Shown one piece after another: positions 1 through 6,851 of a DNA stretch of 9,604 nucleotides. Every line of letters begins with the position of its first letter. The stretch's first letter is position 1. The translations under genes and the position numbers were made by a program. The DNA lies in the NCBI GenBank assembly GCA_964602455.1, contig CAZRRG010000084.1, positions 1 through 9,604 of the forward strand, in the 5' to 3' direction. Source of the DNA: JBBDIP01 sp964602455. Its GTDB lineage: Bacteria; Bacillota; Sulfobacillia; Fermentithermobacillales; Fermentithermobacillaceae. The notes beneath the pieces are model-generated. The model was not told the DNA's origin and did not search any database. It saw only the letters and a list, made by a program, of their open reading frames with translations.

Positions 1-698
1 AGCTCCTCCGCGACCACGTAAACCATTGCCCCGGCCGCAAACGCAAGAGCGTACGGCAAAATAGCGCGCAAGCTCATGGTTAAGGCCGCTCCCAGAACGC
101 CTGCTATGGGCTCAACAACTCCGGATGCTTGTCCCCACAAAAAGCTTTTCCAGCGAGACATACCCTCGCGCCGGAGAGGAATGGACGTCGCGGCACCCTC
201 CGGCAGGTTCTGAAGCCCCATGCCGATGGCCAGGACGATGGCTCCGCCCAGAGAGGTCAGGGACATGTCGCCGGCAGCGGCGCCTAGCGCCACTCCCACC
301 GCCAGACCTTCGGGTATGTTGTGGAGAGTGATAGCGGTTACCAGGAGGATCGTCCGTCTCCAGGTGGACTTGGGCCCTTCCGGCCCTTCCACCGAACCGC
401 CCGGATGCAGGTGCGGCAGAAGGCTGTCAGCCAGGAACAGGAACGCCCCGCCGAGGAGGAAACCGATGAGCGGCTTAAGCCACCTTATCTGGCCTGCAGC
501 TTCGCACATCTCGATTGCTGGCTCAAGCAGGGACCAGAAGCTGGCCGCCAGCATCACGCCCGCGGCAAAGCCAAGCATGAGGTCCAGGGTCTTTCGCCGG
601 ATGGACTTGACGAAGAACACCATCGCGGCGCCGAGGGCAGTCATGAACCAGGTGAATCCGGTTGCAGCGAGCGCTTGCCAGATTGGGTTTTCGAGCAT
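1..698 (-). CDS. ZIP-family divalent metal transporter, partial (3' end off window)
   Basis: This gene encodes a polytopic inner-membrane transporter of the ZIP (ZupT/GufA-like) family, which moves divalent cations such as Zn2+ into the cytoplasm. The reading frame is open from ATG at 698 to the window edge (232 codons visible). The family usually has about 265-275 residues, so roughly the last 35-40 residues are missing. The two signature metal-site motifs are present: HNIPEG at residues 126-131 (TM4) and QNLPEG at 163-168 (TM5). Hydrophobic segments lie near 14-31, 37-58, 74-94, 116-140, 149-171, 187-209 and 213-230, and a His-containing loop (HLH, 96-98) follows TM3. The C-terminal VYVVAEE matches the usual last-helix region. 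The start is supported by AGGAGAGGG at 705-713, six bases upstream. It is transcribed away from the DUF2284 gene. Family assignment is secure; metal specificity cannot be read from the sequence. Confidence 0.93.
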   Translation of the reverse strand, partial: MLENPIWQALAATGFTWFMTALGAAMVFFVKSIRRKTLDLMLGFAAGVMLAASFWSLLEPAIEMCEAAGQIRWLKPLIGFLLGGAFLFLADSLLPHLHPGGSVEGPEGPKSTWRRTILLVTAITLHNIPEGLAVGVALGAAAGDMSLTSLGGAIVLAIGMGLQNLPEGAATSIPLRREGMSRWKSFLWGQASGVVEPIAGVLGAALTMSLRAILPYALAFAAGAMVYVVAEE

Positions 699-733
699 AG
701 GCCGCCCTCTCCTTTCTGCCAGGTACTTCTCTA

Positions 734-763
734 TCGACAGCGAGATTACCTGGGAGGTATACC
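734..763 (+). promoter_or_regulatory. Candidate promoter for the DUF2284 gene
   Basis: In the 109-base gap between the divergent ZIP and DUF2284 genes there is a TCGACA (-35-like, 734-739, one mismatch to TTGACA) and a TATACC (-10-like, 758-763, two mismatches to TATAAT) with an 18-base spacer. This is a by-eye match in GC-rich DNA and may be chance. Confidence 0.3.
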
Positions 764-807
764 GCAAGGAGCGCCGAACCTCATCTGTCATACCGGAGGT
801 GCGCCTA

Positions 808-1314
808 ATGGATGCCAAACACTACATTGACCTTGCGCTCCGACTCGGAGCCGACGACGCCGTCGCGTTCAAGATAGAGGACATCGAGTTCGACCCCAGG
901 ACCATCCTGAAGTGCGCATTTGGCTGCTCTGACTGGGGCAAGGGCCTTACATGCCCATCCCGCGCCAACTCTCTTAAGCCGTGGGAGTACGAGCAGGTCC
1001 TCAGGAGATACTCCTGGGGCGTCATCATCCACTCGACCGAGAAGCGCAAGTCTCAGGACATCTCCTTCGCCGTTGAAAGGGAAGCCTTCCTGAACGGCTA
1101 CTACTTCGCTTTCTCGCTCAGCGACTGCGATCTCTGCGCGACGTGCGCCGGGTACGCGGGAGCTCAGTGCGTCCACCCGAAGATGGCGCGACCCGCCTTC
1201 CACAGCGTCGGGATCGATGTGTTCAAGACCGTGCGTAAGTTCGGGCTGCCAATCGACACCCTCAAGAGCAAGGATGAGACTCCTAACTGGTATTCGGCTG
1301 TCTTCATCGAGTGA
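808..1314 (+). CDS. DUF2284 cysteine-rich predicted metal-binding protein
   Basis: A 168-residue protein of the DUF2284 family, soluble and without a signal peptide or membrane segment. Seven cysteines form two clusters: Cys36, Cys40 and Cys49 (CX3CX8C) near the N-terminus, and Cys107, Cys110, Cys113 and Cys121 (CX2CX2CX7C) later. The layout suggests a bound iron-sulfur cluster or zinc. The family is annotated only as predicted metal-binding, and its reaction is not established. The start is ATG 808 because GGAGGT (795-800) lies seven bases upstream and the protein then has normal family length. The same frame is open further upstream, but that part is antisense to the ZIP gene and is not coding. 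It stands alone, divergent from ZIP and convergent with the FAH gene. Family call firm, function unknown. Confidence 0.88.
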   Translation: MDAKHYIDLALRLGADDAVAFKIEDIEFDPRTILKCAFGCSDWGKGLTCPSRANSLKPWEYEQVLRRYSWGVIIHSTEKRKSQDISFAVEREAFLNGYYFAFSLSDCDLCATCAGYAGAQCVHPKMARPAFHSVGIDVFKTVRKFGLPIDTLKSKDETPNWYSAVFIE

Positions 1315-1389
1315 CGGCCGACGCGTGCCTTCCGAAGCGCCCTTGATAGACGGGCGGGGCACACCTGACCGGTGCGCGGAGCATCACCG

Positions 1390-2337
1390 TTAGACCGTTG
1401 TGTTCACCAGTTCTCCTATGCCTTCGATGGATACCGTCAAGGTCTCCCCTGCCTTGACCCATTTCTGCTGCTCCGGCGGTTGCCCCAGGACGACGCCGGA
1501 CGGCGTGCCGGTGAAGATAAGATCGCCTCGCCGCAGCGTCAGGTACTGGGATAGGTAACTGACCAGGCGGGCGCAACTGAAGATCATGTTCCGGGTGTTG
1601 GAATCCTGGACGACCTCGGCTCCCCTCCTCATTGAGATCCTGAGGTTGTTGGGGTCCGGTATGGCGTCCGAGGTGACGATATGGGGCCCTACCGGCGCGA
1701 ATCCATCCAGCGACTTGCCCAGGAACCACTGGGTGTTGCGTTTTTGGAGGTCCCGCTCGGAAACATCGTTACCGCAGGTGTACCCGAAAACGTAGTCCAG
1801 GGCTTTGTCTTCCGGGACCATCGAGCACTCGGTGCCGATCACAATGACCAGTTCCGCTTCATAGTCGTACTGGCTTGCCGTCGAGGGCAGCTTGATCTGC
1901 TGCTTGTGGGCAGCCAACGCGTTGTTCGCGACGCCGAAGACCTCCGGGTGTTTGGGCAGGTCAGTGCGGAACTTGGTTTCCTCGATGTGGGACACGTAGT
2001 TCCAGCCGATGCAGATGATCTTATCGGGACGCGTCACGACCGGAGCGTACTCAAGGGTTTCCTCCTTCAGAAGAGGGATGCTTGGACGCGGAACGGCACC
2101 GGCCGCAGCAGCGCCGCGCCTATTCTGGGAGGCGCACGCCTCCTCCAGAGCACGGAGGCTGTCTAGTCCTTGCTTCCCTCGTGCCAGCAGTTCCTCCATC
2201 GTACCTGGAAGCGTGTACCCGCCTGGCGTGGCGAAGGACCCGGTCGACCTTGAAGCCGCGGTTACATCCACAACGCCCGCCGTGGTCACAAGGCCCAGGC
2301 GTACTTCTCCATCCTTCCTGAAACTCAGCACTCGCAT
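1390..2337 (-). CDS. Fumarylacetoacetate hydrolase (FAH) family protein
   Basis: A 315-residue enzyme of the FAH fold, which contains metal-dependent C-C hydrolases, acylpyruvases, decarboxylases and isomerases acting on beta-keto acids from aromatic or sugar-acid breakdown. Residues 1-75 form a typical N-terminal domain and the FAH domain runs from about 100 to 315. Visible hallmarks are GWNYVSHIEE (111-120, with the probable His117/Glu120 pair), the metal ligands Glu160 and Glu162 (YEAEL) and Asp191 (GNDVSERD), GKSLDGFAPVGP (207-218, with Lys208) and FTGTPSGV (275-282). I chose ATG 2337 because GGGAGG (2345-2350) lies seven bases upstream and the protein starts in family style (MRVLSFRKDG). 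The frame is open to 2547, but that extension is Arg-rich and unlike the family. Likely names are 2-hydroxyhepta-2,4-diene-1,7-dioate isomerase or acylpyruvase; the substrate is undetermined. It converges on DUF2284, 75 bases away. Confidence 0.92.
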   Translation of the reverse strand: MRVLSFRKDGEVRLGLVTTAGVVDVTAASRSTGSFATPGGYTLPGTMEELLARGKQGLDSLRALEEACASQNRRGAAAAGAVPRPSIPLLKEETLEYAPVVTRPDKIICIGWNYVSHIEETKFRTDLPKHPEVFGVANNALAAHKQQIKLPSTASQYDYEAELVIVIGTECSMVPEDKALDYVFGYTCGNDVSERDLQKRNTQWFLGKSLDGFAPVGPHIVTSDAIPDPNNLRISMRRGAEVVQDSNTRNMIFSCARLVSYLSQYLTLRRGDLIFTGTPSGVVLGQPPEQQKWVKAGETLTVSIEGIGELVNTTV

Positions 2338-2406
2338 GACAACGCCTCCCATCAACATACCCGCGATAGGGAATCGTTCGACACGGGAATTCCACGTCCT
2401 CCGGCT

Positions 2407-2462
2407 GCTCCGGCGGAGCCTCCTTGCCTCGGATGCCTCTACCATGCAACGTATATTAAAAT
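2407..2462. promoter_or_regulatory. Divergent promoter region, FAH gene / serine proteinase gene
   Basis: The 200-base gap between these divergent genes holds a short AT-rich patch (2451-2462) in otherwise GC-rich DNA. On the plus strand it contains TATATT (2452-2457) and TAAAAT (2457-2462, one mismatch to TATAAT). On the minus strand it offers TAATAT (2453-2458). No good -35 box is evident on either strand. A small hairpin GCTCC-ggc-GGAGC (2407-2419) lies on the FAH side and could sit in the FAH leader or act as an operator. The assignment rests on composition and position only. Confidence 0.35.
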
Positions 2463-2537
2463 CAGTCATGGAAGGACAGGCTCCCGGTAAGGAACAACGC
2501 CCGCAAGGAAACCAGTTGCTGCAAGGAGGACGCGCAT

Positions 2538-3365
2538 ATGGACCCATCCATGATCATCTGGGGGTTCTTCATCATCTCCATGCTCCTGCCCGGTATCCAG
2601 CGCAAGCAGCTCGATGCCGCTCGAGTCAGCCTCATCAGGTCCCTCGAGAAGAAGCGCCGCTCCAGGCTCATTACCCTGATCCACCGCCAGGAGTCAGTGA
2701 GCTTCCTGGGTCTGCAATTGTCGAGGTACATTAGCATCGAGGACTCGGAGCAGGTGCTCCGCGCCATCAGGTTGACGCCGGACGACATGCCGATAGACAT
2801 CATCCTGCACACCCCCGGAGGCCTTGTGCTGGCATCGGAGCAGATCGCCCGCGCTCTCCTCCGGCACAAGGCTAAGGTGACGGTGTTCGTCCCCCACTAC
2901 GCGATGTCGGGCGGAACGCTTATCGCCCTTTCGGCCGACGAGGTCGTCATGGATCCCAACGCCGTCCTCGGCCCTGTAGACCCACAGGTTGGCAAGTATG
3001 CGGCGGCGTCCATCCTCAGAGTGTTGAAGGAGAAAGAGCGCAAGGACATCGACGACGAGACCATAATGCTTGCGGATATGGCGGAAAAGGCCATCAACCA
3101 GGTTACACAGACGGTGGCCGATATGCTGATGCAGCGCACCGACAAAGACACGGCGATGGAGCTGGCCAAGAAACTGACATCGGGGAAGTGGACACACGAT
3201 TACCCGCTGACCGTGGAGGAACTCGATCAGTTCGGCCTCCTCCCGATATCGACGGACATGCCGATGGAGATATATAAGCTTATGGACCTCTACCCTCAGC
3301 CGCAGCAGACGAGGCCGTCGGTGCAGTATGTCCCGACACCGTACCGGGGAGAGAAGGAGCAGTAG
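2538..3365 (+). CDS. Membrane-anchored ClpP-class serine proteinase (SDH/SppA-like)
   Basis: A 275-residue protein of the serine dehydrogenase proteinase family (SDH_sah), related to SppA and ClpP-fold peptidases. One hydrophobic segment at residues 5-20 would anchor it to the membrane, followed by a basic stretch (KKRRSR, 38-43). The peptidase domain follows: HTPGG at 91-95 is the usual oxyanion-loop motif, and AMSGGT at 122-127 carries the likely nucleophile Ser124. DPNAVLGPVDPQVG (139-152) is the conserved downstream block. A Pro/Gln-rich tail (about 253-275) is probably disordered. The start at ATG 2538 is set by AAGGAGG (2523-2529), eight bases upstream. No NfeD or SPFH partner, common near related membrane proteases, is next to it. 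Probable role: membrane-protein or signal-peptide turnover, with substrate unknown. Confidence 0.87.
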   Translation: MDPSMIIWGFFIISMLLPGIQRKQLDAARVSLIRSLEKKRRSRLITLIHRQESVSFLGLQLSRYISIEDSEQVLRAIRLTPDDMPIDIILHTPGGLVLASEQIARALLRHKAKVTVFVPHYAMSGGTLIALSADEVVMDPNAVLGPVDPQVGKYAAASILRVLKEKERKDIDDETIMLADMAEKAINQVTQTVADMLMQRTDKDTAMELAKKLTSGKWTHDYPLTVEELDQFGLLPISTDMPMEIYKLMDLYPQPQQTRPSVQYVPTPYRGEKEQ

Positions 3366-3440
3366 CGAGTCAGACCAGGAATTGCCGGGCGGTGCGAAGG
3401 CGATTTCGCTCGACGCTGAGCACCGCGACTCCTTCGGTTG

Positions 3441-3449
3441 TGGTAGAAT
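3441..3449 (+). promoter_or_regulatory. Candidate extended -10 promoter for the MATE gene
   Basis: TGGTAGAAT at 3441-3449 combines a TG extension with TAGAAT (one mismatch to TATAAT), about 120 bases before the MATE start codon. The matching -35 position (3421-3426) is poor, as is often the case for extended -10 promoters. The rest of the 206-base gap between the proteinase and MATE genes (3366-3571) shows no gene and no convincing terminator. Confidence 0.35.
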
Positions 3450-3571
3450 CGATACTTGGAGCTAGCCGCTGCTTACCGGGGCAACTCACGATGCGGATGC
3501 CGGCGCCGACAACGGCGACGGGGTTCCAGTAGCGAGAACTCGCAGCACCGGCTGGTCTACCAGGTGACATC

Positions 3572-4945
3572 ATGATTGAGGCGCCGCTCGCGTCTCGAAC
3601 GCAGCAATCGCCGGACAACAAGACCATCAGGACTCAGGTCCTCCGCCTCGCGTTTCCCGCCATGGCGGAAATGGTATTGCAGACGGTAACCCAGATAGTC
3701 AGCATGATCCTCGTCGGCCATCTAGGCGCCAACGCTGTCACCTCCATTGGCATATCAACTCAACCGCTTAACTTGATCATGGGCGTGTTCCAGGGGATCG
3801 CTGTGGCCGTTACCGCCCTTGTCGCCCGTTCCATAGGGGCGGACCGCCGTGAGGATGCGCGCAAAGCAGCCGCTCAGGGAGTTACGCTGGCCGGACTCAT
3901 CGCCCTAGGCGCCTGCGCTCTGATGCTCATCAGGGCTCGGGCGGTGGTCATCTGGATGGGCGCATCGGCCGAGGTAGTCGACCAGGCAACACAGTACCTG
4001 CTCATCATGACGCCGGGCTTGTTCTTCCTCTGGGTCACCACCGTCATCACGGGGGCCTTGCGGGGCGCGGGCGACAACCGGACTCCGATGAAGGTAAACA
4101 TGACGGTGAGCCTGCTCAGCTTCGCAGGCAACGTCGTCCTGGTGTACGGGATGTTCGGCTTCCCGGCGCTGGGAGTGCTTGGCGCGGGACTCGCGACATC
4201 AATCGCCCGCGTTGCCGGTGGGCTGCTTCTGCTCATCCCCTACCTCTTGGGAAAACTCACCCTTCCCTGCAAGTTTCCGCAGGACTTCCGCTGGGATGGC
4301 TCGCTGATGACCAGGGTGTTGCGGGTCGGCATCCCGGGAGCCGGCGAGCGACTGCTCATCAGCGGAGGTGGACTCTTCTACGCCAGGATGGTAGCAGGCC
4401 TAGGCGCGGTCTCCTATGCTGCCCATACAATCGGGATCAACGCCGAGTCCGTCTCCTACATGCCTGGAACAGCTTTCGCCGTTGCAGCAACCACGCTGGT
4501 CGGCCAGAACCTCGGAGCTGAGAGGCCCGACCTCGCGGAGAGAAGCACGTACCAGGCCCTCTTGCCTGCCTGCATACTTGTGGGCGCGGTTGGTGTAGGG
4601 TTTCTTGCTTTCCCCGGAGCCCTTGTCCGCCTGTACTCGTCCGACCCCGAGGTCATACGGCTCGCGTCCATCTACATGCGAATGATGGGGTTCTGCCAGA
4701 TACACCAGGCCTTCGGCTTTGTCCTGCTGGGCGCTCTGCGAGGCGCCGGAGACACCAAGTTCGTCATGTGGCTCACCGCGTTCTGCTCCTGGGTACTCAG
4801 GCTCGGCACCACCTACCTGCTGATCAACGTTGTAGGCATAGGCGTGACCGGGGCGTGGTGGGGCATGGCGGTCGACGGCTTCGTGAAAGGCCTCGCGGGA
4901 TGGATGTGGTTCCGGCGCGGCCGCTGGAAGAAGGCATCGGTGTAA
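3572..4945 (+). CDS. MATE-family multidrug/metabolite efflux transporter
   Basis: A 457-residue integral membrane protein of the MATE family, which exports cationic or other small molecules in exchange for Na+ or H+. The length is normal and there are about twelve hydrophobic segments. The two-lobe pseudo-symmetry is visible directly: GALRGAGDNRTPM (161-173) in the N-lobe recurs as GALRGAGDTKFVM (387-399) in the C-lobe, and LVARSIGADR (83-92) pairs with LVGQNLGAER (309-318). The N-terminal 24 residues are polar and cytoplasmic. ATG 3572 is chosen because it gives a family-length protein; its Shine-Dalgarno, AGGTGA (3562-3567), is modest and only four bases away. The gene is probably transcribed alone, 206 bases after the proteinase gene and convergent with the GDPD gene. 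The substrate cannot be inferred. Confidence 0.94.
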   Translation: MIEAPLASRTQQSPDNKTIRTQVLRLAFPAMAEMVLQTVTQIVSMILVGHLGANAVTSIGISTQPLNLIMGVFQGIAVAVTALVARSIGADRREDARKAAAQGVTLAGLIALGACALMLIRARAVVIWMGASAEVVDQATQYLLIMTPGLFFLWVTTVITGALRGAGDNRTPMKVNMTVSLLSFAGNVVLVYGMFGFPALGVLGAGLATSIARVAGGLLLLIPYLLGKLTLPCKFPQDFRWDGSLMTRVLRVGIPGAGERLLISGGGLFYARMVAGLGAVSYAAHTIGINAESVSYMPGTAFAVAATTLVGQNLGAERPDLAERSTYQALLPACILVGAVGVGFLAFPGALVRLYSSDPEVIRLASIYMRMMGFCQIHQAFGFVLLGALRGAGDTKFVMWLTAFCSWVLRLGTTYLLINVVGIGVTGAWWGMAVDGFVKGLAGWMWFRRGRWKKASV

Positions 4946-5090
4946 GTACATCTGCGCTCTTGGGATGCTATTCTCAGATCCGGGCGCACACGGCGAGTCC
5001 ATTGCCGACGCAAGACTGGTCGCCGCCACTCGCGGTCACACGAACCGGGTGCACCTCATTGCCGAGTACGGAGCATAGGACCCTGCTTCG

Positions 5091-5945
5091 TCACTCGCCT
5101 GCGTTTATCTCGAAGATCACGTTGTCCACGTAACGCAAGTACGACTTGTCTTTCAGCACACTGTCATCCACGGTCCAGCCGAGGACCGTAACGCCGTTAT
5201 CCCTGTATCCCTTCGTGATCTCGTCGTTCATGGTGGCGTAGTTGTAGGCAATGAAGCTAGGGCGGCTGATCGCGGCGAAGAAGTTGTCCTTGAAGTTCCT
5301 GAACAGCCGGGTGCCGGTCATCGGGAGATCGGCCAGTAGCAGGCCGACGGGAGTGTCTTTGTCGTGCTGCCGCATCCACCTGCACGAGAACGGGCCAAAT
5401 GCCTGGTAGGCGTACTCGCCCTGGTACCCTTCGAGGACCTTCAGAGTCGCCTCCTCCAGTTTCCCTGCCAGGCCGAAGTTCTTGATCTCTATGAGGACGG
5501 GCGTCCTCCCCGCTATGTGCGCCATGGTCTCCGCCAGGGTGGGGATGGTCTCCTTTGACTTCGGGAACCGGAGCTCCTTGAGTTCGGCGAGAGTCATGTT
5601 GGACACCTTGTTGTCGATGCCGAACAACCGGTCCAGCTTGTCATCGTGGATTACGACCACATACCCGTCCTTCGTTAGGCGGACGTCCAGCTCAATGGCG
5701 TAGCCATTGGAAATGGCATTGGAGAACGCTCCGATAGAGTTCTCGTCGAACTCGTCTGTATGCAGGCCGCGGTGCGCGATGGGAGTGGTCTTCAGCCACG
5801 CGACGTCCTTGGGCAGGCAATAATCGTAGCGCCTCACGGAGAGCGCTACTACGAAGAGCAAGAGAACAAGCGCCAGAATCCAGCCCACTCTAGATCTCCT
5901 CCTCTTGCCATAGCTGCCGATGTACCCGTACTTAGATCGTCGCAT
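5091..5945 (-). CDS. Membrane-anchored glycerophosphodiester phosphodiesterase (GDPD)
   Basis: A 284-residue enzyme of the GDPD TIM-barrel family, which hydrolyses glycerophosphodiesters to glycerol-3-phosphate and an alcohol with a divalent metal. A basic N-terminus (about 1-19) precedes one membrane segment (about 20-37), so the catalytic domain is probably outside the cytoplasmic membrane. Catalytic residues are present: His58-Arg59 (HRG), Glu85 and Asp87 (AIELDV), His100 (VIHDD), Glu153 and Lys155 (IEIKN) and GWTVDD (256-261). I prefer ATG 5945: GAAGGG (5957-5962) is 11 bases upstream, whereas the alternative GTG at 5957 directly abuts that sequence. The gene overlaps the end of the upstream membrane-protein gene by 14 bases, implying co-transcription and translational coupling. 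Phospholipid remodelling or phosphate scavenging is the likely role. Its 3' end faces the MATE gene across 145 bases with no clear terminator. Confidence 0.92.
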   Translation of the reverse strand: MRRSKYGYIGSYGKRRRSRVGWILALVLLLFVVALSVRRYDYCLPKDVAWLKTTPIAHRGLHTDEFDENSIGAFSNAISNGYAIELDVRLTKDGYVVVIHDDKLDRLFGIDNKVSNMTLAELKELRFPKSKETIPTLAETMAHIAGRTPVLIEIKNFGLAGKLEEATLKVLEGYQGEYAYQAFGPFSCRWMRQHDKDTPVGLLLADLPMTGTRLFRNFKDNFFAAISRPSFIAYNYATMNDEITKGYRDNGVTVLGWTVDDSVLKDKSYLRYVDNVIFEINAGE

Positions 5946-6654
5946 CGTCGCACGCACCCTTCATTGATCTAGCCCTATGCGACTGAACCTGGGATGCCGA
6001 GTACCAGACGGTAGCCGCGAACACCAGCCCGACGCCTATGGCTACCTTCTGCCAGAAAGGATACCAGACGATCGCCATGCCCTGGATAAAGCCCAGCCGG
6101 ATGAACACAGACGCCACCGACGAAAGGACAAACACGACCACCAGGAAAGCGGAGAACGTGACCACCGAAAAAACCCCTGACTTCCCGGCGTACCCGTAAG
6201 CGACACGCCAGTACTCCCAACTCATGACCTGGCCTCTTTCGAAGCCGTAGCAGCGCGCCTCATTGGCCAGGACCTTGTTGACCCTGTTTTCGACGCGCTT
6301 TAAGAAATCGCCCCAGATCATGACCTTGCAAAGGTTCGCGGCCGCGAACAGCACGGAAGCGATGGCCACGAGGGGTATCAGAACGATAAGCACCAGGTTG
6401 ACGATGAAGAACATGAAGCCGGCCTCAGTCTCCTGGAAGTTCTCGATCGCGAAGAAAAACAGCACGCCCAGGAGCGCTAGGATCCGGATATTTGTCCCTT
6501 CATATGTCTCCACCTGGTCGATTACCCGCTGGTGGATGTTCTTGTACTCGGCTAGCAGGGCATCAATCACGAGGTCGGGCCTCAAGCCGCCTCCTTTGGC
6601 ACTTGCGTCCGAGCTCGCGCCGGAACCAGCCGCGGTTCCAGGATCTTCGCTCAT
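5932..6654 (-). CDS. Four-helix membrane protein of unknown function
   Basis: A 240-residue protein that I do not recognise as a named family. A low-complexity Gly/Ala/Ser-rich N-terminus (1-24) leads into an amphipathic stretch (LLAEYKNIHQRVIDQVETYE, 33-52). Four hydrophobic segments follow near 56-71, 80-107, 161-187 and 199-220. A cytoplasmic-type loop between the second and third (108-160) is charged and aromatic (EYWRVAYGY, 147-155). The EY...helix followed by paired membrane helices resembles many small bacterial membrane proteins of unknown role. The start is ATG 6654: AGGAGG (6662-6667) lies seven bases upstream, while the longer open frame to 6723 lacks such a signal. It overlaps the GDPD gene by 14 bases, so the two are probably expressed together. 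A role alongside GDPD in the envelope is only inference. Confidence 0.8.
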   Translation of the reverse strand: MSEDPGTAAGSGASSDASAKGGGLRPDLVIDALLAEYKNIHQRVIDQVETYEGTNIRILALLGVLFFFAIENFQETEAGFMFFIVNLVLIVLIPLVAIASVLFAAANLCKVMIWGDFLKRVENRVNKVLANEARCYGFERGQVMSWEYWRVAYGYAGKSGVFSVVTFSAFLVVVFVLSSVASVFIRLGFIQGMAIVWYPFWQKVAIGVGLVFAATVWYSASQVQSHRARSMKGACDDATI

Positions 6655-6851
6655 GGGTCTCCCTCCTGCCAACTCGACAGGGAATTCTCCCTGCTTCGCC
6701 AATATCCTCCGCGATCCCTCCACGTTCCGGCGTTCTGTTTTGGTTCCAGGGATGAGCGCCTCCCATGGCGAAGATGTTGGACGGAGTGTCCTTAGCTCCG
6801 GGCACCTGTTTGAGATGATGCCAGAATGACCTTGTCAGGAGGGATCCTACC

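Noticed and set aside
220..807. Long plus-strand open frame running into the DUF2284 gene, apparently extending it to over 360 residues
   Set aside because: It is antisense to the clearly coding ZIP transporter, its translation is Arg/Pro-rich with no family features, and a good ribosome-binding site sits at 795-800 before ATG 808.
1338..1356. Inverted repeat CGCCC-N9-GGGCG between the convergent DUF2284 and FAH genes as a bidirectional terminator
   Set aside because: The stem is only five pairs with a nine-base loop and no T-run on either side.
2338..2547. N-terminal extension of the FAH protein by about 70 residues
   Set aside because: The extension is Arg/Cys-rich noise, overlaps the start of the proteinase gene, and a strong Shine-Dalgarno precedes ATG 2337.
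3394..3409. GCGAA...TTCGC hairpin after the proteinase gene as a terminator
   Set aside because: Short stem, no following T-run; expected by chance in GC-rich DNA.
6827..6837. TGAC-ctt-GTCA inverted repeat beside the amidohydrolase Shine-Dalgarno as a related operator
   Set aside because: The half-sites face the opposite way from the 9492-9558 palindromes, the arms are only four bases, and the CGNCA core is absent.
6655..6851. Promoters between the divergent membrane-protein and amidohydrolase genes
   Set aside because: One -35-like TTGAGA (6810-6815) has no suitable -10 at proper spacing, and the minus-strand candidates are equally weak; promoters must lie here but cannot be placed. No gene is visible in this gap.
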